64,000 nucleotides of DNA, from assembly GCA_032209605.1 (NCBI GenBank), contig JASFXZ010000015.1, positions 2,790,001 to 2,854,000 of the forward strand. The letters run 5' to 3'. Below are positions 13,001 through 25,000 of the stretch, piece after piece. The notes below the pieces were generated by a model, which made no database searches, was not told the DNA's origin, and saw nothing but the letters and a program-made list of their open reading frames with translations. Position numbers and translations under genes: made by a program. Position 1 is the first letter of the stretch. Every line of letters begins with the position of its first letter. This DNA comes from Mactromeris polynyma (Eukaryota; Mollusca; Bivalvia; Venerida; Mactridae).

Positions 13001-16000
13001 CGCTAATCCACCCAGACTTGCAACTCCTAGAAAAAACATTCAGTATTCACTGTGGCTTATTTCGAATATTTAAATACATGTAATACATAAAACAACAATC
13101 CATAAAACATACGTCACTTGAGGAAGTAAAAGGGTATATACGTTAGGGAAAAGAGGCGCAAGGAATGACATGGCAGACCATAAGGAATATCTACGAGAAT
13201 CAAATAGGACAAACCGTGAATTGGGAAATTAATGGAAGGAAAATATCGCAGGACAAGTCAAGACAGCTGGCAACAATAAGCCGAAACTGGGAATAAAACA
13301 ACCTGAGCGCTATATAAATTGAAAGAATTGACCTGGTTCGTCTTCACATTTTTCATCTATGGATACGTATAGCCTAACAGTTTTAATGTGGTTTTGGAAT
13401 TACATTAATTTTAAATTTGAACTTAAGTGAAAATATTTAAGATTCACTTAAGATGCTTCTGTAATACGGACCTAGGCCATACATACGTTCCGTACACTAT
13501 TGGTTTCAACAGGTCAACGACATATGCTTTCCTAAATTGTGTCATGTCTGAGATATTTGGCCCAAATGACATATTTGGGCAAAAATGAGTTAATAACAGT
13601 TCTGAATGCATGGACATTTTTAGGGAATTACAGCACTTTTAATATGTCAACAAGACTAGATTTACAAAGATTTAACAAATTTAATACAGCAAATATGTTT
13701 TCAGATATAATAATATTCTACAAATAAATGTATATTATTCTTTTCTTTAAGAAAAGGGGCCGTCTCAACGTTTACCGACTGTTGTTTTGCTTCTGCCGAT
13801 GAATCATAAATCTGTTACTGATATGTTTCAACCAGCTGTTGCAATTAATGTGAACACGTGAATGATGTCATAATATGAAAACATGACGTCATCTTTATAG
13901 AGGTTTTCTCAGAAACGAGACACACTGCATTTGGGCCAAAATCTCAGAGACTGCCACCATTATGTCACACTATTAGCACAATGTAGAAGAAAGCATGGCA
14001 ACTTTTGTCTTACCCATTAAGTCCCACAACTGCGCCACGGCAATTATCAAAATGAGGAATATGCAGACAATATAGAAAGAAAACATAAAGGAATCCTGGA
14101 TTCTTTGGCAATCAACACTCATCAGATTTACGATCTCTCCTACCGTCCTCGCTTTTAGTCCACTTTTGTTCATAGTCAAAGCCTGAAAAAGAAATGTGTT
14201 CATTTCAGTTATTTTTTTAACATAACAATACCTTTATTTGACATTTTCACGGATTACAAACAAATGTTATAACATGTGAACATATTATAGCATAAGGAGA
14301 AGGGTAACGACGTTACAATTTTTTTTAAAGAATGGTGATTATTATTATTATTTTTTTTTTTTTTTTTTTTTTTTTTTTCCTTGGTTGGGATTGCGATTCA
14401 ACAGAAATTAACTGTCATAAATGTATTACAGGATATTTAGAGAATTCCGAAAGTTAATACACAAATAGTTTACCTTTTCAATATTTTTTGACATCCGGTC
14501 AATAATCCTGCATCATTTACTAGTATGTACGTGTAAAAACCATATTAGATACCACAACCATAATTTTTTTATGTATGAAAAATCTGTTAATTATTGTTTT
14601 GGCTATTAAGAACAGATGCTGCCAATTAATCCGTTCATTTGGTTTGTTTATTTATTGTTATTCTTGATGAAGAGACGATCATCGGTATATTTTGATTTCT
14701 TTAAAATAAATCGTCATTTTGACCCTTTTTAGATGTTTGACCGTTTATCGTATTACTTTGTTTCTTTACCATTTATTGGCATTCGAGATGTCGACCCGTT
14801 CGCCAATTTATTTTGTTTGGTTAGTTAACATTCTGGATATTTAGTCGTGTAAGTTTTATTTATTCCTTTGTAATTAATTTATTATATCATATAATGATTC
14901 GAAATTTACATACTCATTAGGAAGGGCTTACTTTAATTATCGGTCTATGGTCCAGAGAGACAAAATTTAGACATCAAAAAATATATTATTGAAGAAAGGT
15001 TTAAATTGGTACATGGAACGTCACATTCACAATTCAATGCCTCCACTCACAGATTGTAGGAACACATCAGTACACAAAACATAAGGAGTAGAGAATGTGT
15101 AAAGGCAAACCTGTATAGGGAATGGGGCGATAAGGAGTTTTCTGGCTGATTGCCAAAACATATAAGAAGAGTAGAATAAGGAGGGGACAAAAACTAACCT
15201 TTTTATAGATAAGGCAGATTAAAGACGCTTTAATTTGCAGTGCAAGGGTCATCATGTGGTGGAAAGAGATGTGATAAAAGAAAGAGTTTAGACACAAGGT
15301 CAGGAGCAAAGCCGATGCGTAGAAGTAACCCTTCCATTCTGCAACTATCGGTCCCGAATTTTCTATCATTTGGATAATGTACCTGGAAAATGAAAAAAAA
15401 ATACATGTACAACACATAATACATTTGTATATAATATCGCATCAGTGACCGAGTGGTTAAGGCATCCGCCTTCGGAGCGGGGGGGGGGGGTCGAAGGTTC
15501 GAATCCAGGTAGGAAGTAAATGTAATGGCCCTTTAAATAGGGGTGACACTATAATAAATAAACACTTTACTTTTACTTATATAATCAATATATAAAAAAC
15601 ATGCAGATTTTCCCAAGTTTCGTGGACTAACATATTGATACAAGACCAGGACTTCACACGGTAATAATTGATATCTGTGCGGCATGTACGCTTAATTTTA
15701 TTACAGCGAACAGGTATTGTCATATAAAATGAGTTTCACAATGGAATGCGATGACTCTTTGCAAAAAAATCGAATTTCTCAAACTTTGTGTTTTAAATGT
15801 TCTGATTAAAAGTAGAACTTTTAATCCAGAACATTATTGGCACCCTGAAATCATCAGTTACTGGGTGTACATGTATTCACAATTATTTTAATGCAAAATG
15901 TATATTTGAGCGCTGCTATGGGATATACAACCTCTTCTGTAAGTGACGTCTTTTCAAGAAAACTCAACATGTGATATCACTATTTGCAAGCAGGAAACAA

Positions 16001-19000
16001 TACTTACTACGTATAGTCACTTCGTTTTCATATTGCCATATGAGGCAAATATTGCTAACTGTCAGTACATGGTGACGTCACATGTGACATTTTCTGGAAA
16101 TGATGTCACTTAAAGAAGAGTTTGGAAATCGTACAGCGGCGCTCATATCAATGTTCTTTAGAATAAAGTTTTACAGTATACTAATTTGAAGTATTACACA
16201 TTAGTACATGAAACGCATCGTCTATTACAGATATTTACCGTTAGGCATAACAATAATTCAATTTAACTTACCTCAAAACAAGAGGTTGTAACAGCCAAAG
16301 ACATTCACCGCCAGCCATGAAGGAAGTGGCCTCCCACCAGCGTGACTGGTATGTTCTAAACAGAGTTCTGAACAGACTTGGTCTTATTTCATCCACTTCT
16401 ATATAATATTAAGATCATTAATTAGAGGTTAATAAGTGGTTGCTGCTCGACAATTATGCGATCATCGGTCAAATTTGCACGAGGCGTGTTGGACCAAACG
16501 ACGTTATTTATAAATCTATAACCGGGGCCATTATCACATTAAAGGAGCAGCAGTCATTTTAATCGCCTATGTGTGTAGACATTTATAACTTAGTATGTCG
16601 TGGTAACAAGTTAGTAAATCTTGGCCACGAGATAACTATGTCATTGGAACGTGATAGTTAAGTCGTGGACATGGCATACTAAGTCGTGGGAACGAGATAG
16701 TAAGTCGTGACCACGAGATAAAAATAAGTTCACACATGTCACCTCTATGCTACCGTACATGTGATTTTATTTCGATATATCCTACAATTTTGTGAAGTTG
16801 AAAAGATCCGACGGTTTTGAAGTCACGTATAATGCTACTACCATCACAATCAATGACTTACAGAGCATCAGGCTAGGCATAATGACCAGTTAACAACTGG
16901 ACATGTTATACATGACGTCACAACAGTCGAACCTTAAATCATATTTTTTATTTTTTAATACCAGTATTTTTATTAGCTATTTCCTCTATTAATCAAACTA
17001 AAGATTCTTGATAACTTGACTATGTGCTAGAGCACAAAGTAGCAAATAAACAATGATAAAACTGAAAAAAAAATAGCTTTTTGAATTCATTCGAATGCAT
17101 TGATTGGTTTGATGTTTAGTTATATTTCACAACATAACGAAACGATGCATACATATCGATAAAACCGTGTTACTAATAATAGATATGTACCTTCGGATTG
17201 CGCATGCGTCCCGCTCTGTAGTAACGGTGTATCTTCACTGATAGCTCCATTCTGACGTGTCACGAACCCATTATACAGTCCAGATTTCTTCCGAGATATT
17301 CCTGCTAAATTCCTGAAGAATAAAAATAATAAGATATTCGCACGCTTTAACTTACCAAAATAGTACAAGCATTGTCGACGGGAAGAACTATTGTACCTTA
17401 AATTGTACCTGAAAAATGCTTTAAACGATTAATTTATGAAAAATACCATCATCGTTTTGATTTTTATCTTTGAACTGCACATGTTCAATTTCGGTCTGTC
17501 CAGTGTACAGTCAGAAGGGAGACGGTCAAATTATTGTTTAGTGAATGTTTGTTTTCAAATCGATTGAGGTGCGGGTCAAACTTATCTAAATCCTTCCCGA
17601 TGATTGGTTGCTGGGTTACACTCAACCAGCCCTAACTCATGCCAAGTACATGGCTACTTCGTAATTCAAGGTCTTCAAAGACGAATCCTAACTCACAATT
17701 CTTAAAGCAGACACTCTTTCCCTCGATCTACGACCCCCCCCTTGTGATTGGTTCGGTGTTTCATGCACCTCTATCTATATTGCTTGATTTTCGTCCTCAT
17801 ACATACAGTCAGATCTCGTTTATTCGACAACTTTCTATCCGAATACTTGATATCGTCCGAATAAATATCAGATCCCGCTCTATTTTTAGGCACGTCGAAT
17901 TGAAATGGGATTTTCGCTGAATTCGTAAACTTTCCTGCGTCGTAAACGACAAGAGTTAAACAATGGTTATTTTCAATAGTCACCTTAATCTGTCACATCG
18001 TTGGATTTCCTCTCGCCAGGCGTTTTCGAGTAAAGGACCGACATTGTCTGCCCTTAAACGTGGAGTCTGGTTCCAAAACTCAGAACTGTTCATCTGCTTT
18101 TTGAAACATTTTATCACAACACTATAAATAGACAGTGAACAAAACTATAAATAGACATTGAACAGACCTATAAATAGACATTGAACAAAACTATAAATAG
18201 ACAATCAACAAAATTATACAATGAACAGACAACTCTATATGGAAGTATTCGTGTTCTTAAATTATCTACGTTCAGAACATGGGTCTTTAAATTATACGTG
18301 TATCGAATATTCGATGATATTGTATGTTCTGTAGAATTATAAATCATAATAAATCATAAAAATAGCATTAAGTATGGTAGAAGAGAAACTATTCATTTTA
18401 GCAAAGGGAAGTAACTGAGTAATTCTTACACTTGAGACTGTTGAATGTTTTAGCAAAGGGAAGGAACTGAGTAATTCTTACACTTGAGACTGTTGAATGT
18501 TTTAGCAAAGGGAAGTAACTGAGTAATTCTTACACTTGAGACTGTTGAATGTTTTAGCAAAGGGAAGTAACTGAGTAATTCTTACACTTGAGACTGTTGA
18601 ATGTTTTAGCAAAGGGAAGTAACTGAGTAATTCTTACACTTGAGACTGTTGAATGTTTTAGCAAAGGGAAGTAACTGAGTAATTCTTACACTTGAGACTG
18701 TTGAATGTTTTAAATGCTTTCACTGTTTTACATTTTCGTAAACAGTCTGGGACATTGACCCTGGTGTGAAGTCTCTTCGTCATAATGTAGTGAAGATAAT
18801 CAAAATACAAAATGGCGGGATAGACTAGTAATATATTCAGCCAATACAGTAGCGAACATGTGTGTTGCATTGTTGTTAATATACAATAAATGAAATATTT
18901 TGAATATCTCAACTAGAAGAGAACTTTCATGAAACTAGGGCCTGCACAATTCCAATTTAAATATAAGCAAACTGAATTCTAAGAGAATATGAATAAATAT

Positions 19001-22000
19001 TCTTAGTTCGAATAATAAGTGGAATAATTGCAGAGAATACAAACGATTATAATATTTATATTTGAACAATAACTAGAATAATCAAGAAAAGGGTATAATA
19101 CTATACAAAATATGCTGAAAACTCAAATAATTATTTAATATGTATAAATACAACGTTTCCAACAAATGTCGGCTTCATTCAGCCTTCTTCGACTGAAAAG
19201 CTGCATGAAGTCACATCCATCTTAAACTTTACTTAACAATTGCTGTTTGGCCCTTGAAGAATGCTAGATAAAGTAGAACATTTAGAAAATATAGACATAT
19301 ATATATATACATATTTCAACAATCCTTCCCTTTGTAGGAGAGGAGATCGGACATATACTTAACGCCATTAAAAACGCAACTATTTTACTTAGCCTTCATT
19401 TTGTTCCAAGTGTTTAACTCGTTTTATTGTTACAAATATGTAAATCATTCATCAAAAAGAAATCACATTATGGCCATAGTATTCATATTTCATAATTGAT
19501 TATGTTTACGAAATTACGTTTGGGAATTTAAAAATAATTATTTCTTTATAATGTCACTGTTTTGATGCGGACACTTTTTAGTTGCATTTGTAATGGCGTG
19601 GAGTATACTTAAATCAAATGAATGTACTTACGGTGTCAGCCAGTTGAAAGTAATTCGACTTAATATAGAGGCGTCTTCGTCCGGACAGGGATACTGCACA
19701 AACAGAAAAGAATCAAGTAATTGATGTCAGTTATTTGCTCCAATCGTAACTCTATGCGATACAGTTAACCCTCACTTAAAGACCACATCAATAATAGGAT
19801 CACTTATAAAATTAAGAACAAACTTTCAGTTTCCATTTTCACTGCTTTGCTCTTAACTCAACCTCAATATTAAGACCACTTCAATAAAAAAGACAATTCA
19901 AGGGTCCCAAGGGTGGTCTTATTATTGAGGTTTTACTGTACATGTACTTATGAATCTACAATAAGACCATTTTTCAAGGGTCAAAAGGATGGTCTTATTG
20001 TTGAGTTTTTACTGTATATTGTGTATAGTATTCGAATATGTTCATTCCTTAAAACGCACTTGTTTTTCATAGATTAAACATATGTTAACCACTCGCGACG
20101 ACTGCTTCCTGCGTTACTAACCAGTACATGCGTCTTATTCAGGGATTATAAAACTTGCAGATGAACCTCGCATAAAGCGGAAATCGAACTTACGAACATC
20201 GGACCAGAATCCTGGCGTTATACCCCGACCACAATACTACGTATGAATGTATATGCTATTACAGTAAATACAAACATGTATTAGTATAATATGGTGGCAT
20301 ATTTCTGCTACCAGTTTACTATTTAATTAACTAGAAATTATGTGGTAATTGTGGGCACTATCAGACAATTTTCCGTGTTAAGATATTTATCTGGTATGAA
20401 CATTTATCACGATAATTATCTAGTTAACTACATAATAATTTAGTTAATTAAGTAGTTGACTAGTTTCGTTAACGTGATAACCACATATTTTTCTAGCGAA
20501 TTAAGTAGTTAACTGGTGGCAGAAATATGTCACCATAGTTCAATCATAAGTGTGTTTCCAATAATTATACGTACAGTCGGACCTCCTTTATTCGACACCT
20601 TCTATCCGAATACTTGGTATCATCCGAAATAAATATCAATTCCCGATGTATTATTTTATATACGTCGACTTGAAATGTTCTATTCGAAACATGAATTATT
20701 CGAAATAAAATTACGGACCCGATGAATTCGATTGGTCGAAGTCCGACTGTATGTTAATAACATTCTTCATTTACGGTATTGTACGAATAGTCATGAGTAC
20801 CAGGTCAATAATTACAACTGTAGAACTATGCCATAAACTATTTTTTTGTTGTAAAACCCTCTTTGCAATAGGAACGATAACTTTTTGGAAAATCTGTGCT
20901 TTGAATCAATGCATGAATTGAGTCAAATATATTATTTTACGTCGCCGATCGAGGGATAACTTTGAGGAACTACTTTTAGGTGGATGCATACCTCATCATC
21001 CATGTTACCGTATCCTGACCGAGTATGTTTCTCCGCGAAACAGTGAAGAACTATTTGCACAAGAATCAGAGCAAAATATATGAAATATACTATGTCTTCG
21101 CCACACGGTTTCTGTAATGAAAAGGAAAACACAACCATAACCAGAAATAACTCTCGGCGCAATTTGAAGGTTAATATTTGTTTTGCAACATAAAACAATG
21201 CCGAGATGTTACGATTGCTGATCACTTCAGATCCAAAATAGATATCGGTCAATTCACCGAAATTCATTGGATTTCGGTAAGGTAACGTACTTATTATCGA
21301 AAGGTCAACCAATGCGCATCAAGGTTACACACGTTGTTCGGTTGAAGCGAAGAAGGTTTAGTGGTTAACGTAAGATTTGATTGGTTTAAACAACACTGAT
21401 GTGGAAAAAGCAAAGCCATTTGAGTAAGGCTGTGCCGAAAAACATGCAGGAATCTCATCAACACTAAAATCATTAGAAAACTATAAATTTAGGCTCATAA
21501 CATACGTGACCCATTAACGTTCCAAACAATATTTATACAATAAATGCAAAATAAACGCATTGTCAATATGAATTCTTGAACACTGAACCCGCAAAGCTTT
21601 TAACCACCTATTTCCATGTTCATGCGAAACTCCTCAGCATTTAAGAAAGAAATCCGAATATTTGCGATTAGTTTGTTTACCTGACTTTGCGCATGCGCAT
21701 AAAGCGGAAGTAGTTCACACCCAAGCAGTAGCAGCCAAAACGAAAAAGGCACACCGGAAGTTTTAATACCCTTTCTTCGCTGAATATGTTGTAAAGTGAT
21801 CGCCCAAAGCTGAAAACGTCATTATAGAATTGAGAAATAAGTATATGCTAACCTTTCAAAAATAGCCATATGACTGTAAGTATAGTGCTGCTAGATTGAA
21901 GAGATAGAATAGTTGTAAGAACTGTCAGACCCGATCCATGCCAATTTAGGTAAATAAATGTTCTCGTGCGTTCAGTTACGGATATCAGTGGCGAACGTTT

Positions 22001-25000
22001 TGTATTATATCCCTTGCCCACCATAGCACATTGGCTGCACACGGAGTACCAAATTGCAAAACGTTACGAAACGATAGGGCTGATAGCCGTAACTGAACGC
22101 AGGGCATGTTATATATTCATACGTTTCGCGGTTAATACAAACCGCACTATGTGTGTGATTCAAAATAATTGGAGAAAACTTTGATTGTGTTCACAATGTG
22201 TATTGGTCAATATTTTGTAAAACAAGGATTCATGGGCTGAGCACCAGATAGTGTGTTTACAATCGTTCTTACGTCAATAGAGATGGACAGTAGTATTATT
22301 TAAAAAGGGCAGCCTTATGCTAATATGAACCGTAACGATTTTTTGTTTGTGCTTGAAAATGAAAAATTACAGTAAAACAATAATGATTTATTGAAACTGT
22401 ACATAAAGCGTGTACGTACAAACGTGATGAACTTAATGGCGGCAGCTGTGTATGATGCCGCCGATATTGGAGCCTGTTGATCACACGCATATCCATTATG
22501 TTCTTGTAAGATAAGTTGTAGAACCACCATGCATATGAGAAGGAATGATATACACTGAAACAAGAGGGTTGATAATATTAATAATATATAGACAGGCTTA
22601 AAAACGAATGGACGAACAGTATAGAATGAAACGAAACGAACGAAACGAACGAAACGAACGAAACGAACGAAACGAACGAAACGAACGAAACGAACGAAAC
22701 GAACGAAACGAACGAAACGAACGAAACGAATCAACGGACTGACGACGTTTTCTTATTTGATTTTATAAATAAAACCCTTACGGGGTGATATAGCGTGTGT
22801 CGATAAACAATGAATTCATATAAATACTTAATATGATTGTTGTGACTTACCGACTTGGCAAAACTCAGTTTGGAAAACGGGAGTGGTACATACGACTTTC
22901 CTTTATACATATACGTAAGAAATATTGGTGTTGAAATCCACAGGAAAGCACTTGGTCCCCATACAAGAACAGTATCCAGAAAACATGGTGAGAACTCGGG
23001 GGTTGGTAGGTCTATTTTCACCGGATCCTATAAATAGAAACGTCACGTGGTGTAAACATATTGACGTTGCCAGAGTAAAAACTGTATATTAAGTGTATCA
23101 GCCAATGAACGAATTGTCAATACATTTAAAATTCATTAAGTAAATCATATATTTAACTCATAATTGCAATAAAACATCATTAACTTACGTCATGTGATTA
23201 CGCTGGCATAGAGGTGACATTAATGCAATTATTTTTATCTCTATGTCGTGGGAACATGATAGTTAAGTCGTGGCCACGAGATACAAAGTCGTAGAAACGA
23301 GATAATATGTCATATAAACTAGTAAGTTAGTCGTGGCCACGAGATACAAAGTCGTAGAACGAGATAATATGTCATGGAAACCAGTAAGTTAGTCGTGGCC
23401 ACGAGATACAAAGTCATTAAATTACGTCATGTGATTACGCTGGCATAGAGGTGACATGAATGAAATTATTTTTATCTCTATGTCGTGGGAACATGATAGT
23501 TAAGTCGTGGCCACGAGATACAAAGTCGTAGAAACGAGATAATATGTCATGGAAACGAGTAAGTTAGTCGTGGCCACGAGATAAAAATAAGTTCGCACAT
23601 GTCACCTCTATGCCACCGTATGTGATGTCAAAATCATGTGAGTGATTTTTTGTGGCTGATATTGACTAGCCGTACTCATTTAGCTTTTCACAATGACTCA
23701 TTTAATGATCTAATACTTCGTGCTTGCCCATCCTAAAATGCTGCAAACACGTGACATGTTGGTCACACTGAAAGTGGATTTACATTTTCATGCAACTGAC
23801 ATACAGTAAACCTCAATAATAAGACCATCCTTTTGACTCTAAAAAACCTGGTCTTCTTATTGAAGTGGTCTTAATACGAAATTTGGGCTAAAGGAGAAAA
23901 CAGTAAAAATGGTTTTGAAAATTGTGTTCTATATATTGAGGAGGTCGTTATTCAGAGCTGGTCGTTATATTGGAGTGGTCTTTATATTGAGACGGTCGAT
24001 GTATAGAGGTGGTCGTTATATTGGAGTGGTCTTAATATTGAGGCGGTCGATGTATAGAGGTGGTCGTTATATTGGAGTGATCTTTATATTGAGGCGGTCG
24101 ATGAATAGAGGTGGTCGTTATATTGGAGTGATCTTTATATTGAGGTGGTCGATGTATAGAGATGGTCGTTATATTGGAGTGATCTTTATTTTGAGGTGTT
24201 CGATGTATGGAGGTGGTCGTTATATTGGAGTGATCTTTATACTGAGGTGTTCGATGTATAGAGGTGGTCGTTATATTGGAGTGATCTTTATATTGAGGTG
24301 TTCGATGTATAGAGGTGGTCGTTATATTGGAGTGATCTTTATATTGAGGTGGTCGATGTATAGAGGTGGTCGTTATATTTGAATGATCTTTATATTAAGG
24401 TGGTCGATGTATAGAGTTGGTCGTTATATTGGAGTGATCTTTATATTGAGGTGGTCGATGTATAGAGCTGGTCTTTATATTAAGGTGGTCTTAAAACGTT
24501 GTTACTATACTCATAATATCATGTCAAAGTACAATGTACTCTTACTAATCGCATACGTTCATGGCTGGTGGTTTTATAATGCCGTTTTTTTCATATTAAT
24601 TCATACTGCATCACTTGTCGTTTGTCATGCGTATAATATAATATTTTGTTTGACATTGTGGTATGAATACTCAGTCTCGTCGTGTGGGTTGTATACATTG
24701 AATGATAAACGCTATACTTAAGAGCAATTCTCTGTAACCATCAAGGCATTGACATCGACTTTGATCATTTTTTACTTTATAGCTATACATGTATATCATA
24801 AGTTACTACATAAAGTCACATTTCAAGTTTAATATTGATGCCTAGTTGCTATGGAAACCGTCTGCATAATATGAGTATTCCATTTTTTCATTCTGAATGG
24901 GTGGGTATATTCAATGTCTAATTTTATGGTACAAATGCTTGAGGTGCGCAGCTATGCATACCCTACTAATGAAACATTGATTATCTGCCTATTGAAATCC

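Noticed and set aside
15443..15515. Possible tRNA gene with an Arg-like CTTCGGA anticodon loop
   Set aside because: The acceptor stem does not pair, a G run fills the variable region and a SINE-like tail follows; a tRNAscan run would settle it.
22315..22734. 139-codon open frame with a Val-Arg-Phe repeat
   Set aside because: It is the 9-bp microsatellite plus intron 2 and exon 3 of the minus ABCC gene read through without splicing.
23909..24382. 157-codon open frame with a 17-residue repeat as a possible repeat protein gene
   Set aside because: The repeat unit derives from MITE sequence, the frame breaks and restarts, and there is no sign of splice sites or a known domain.
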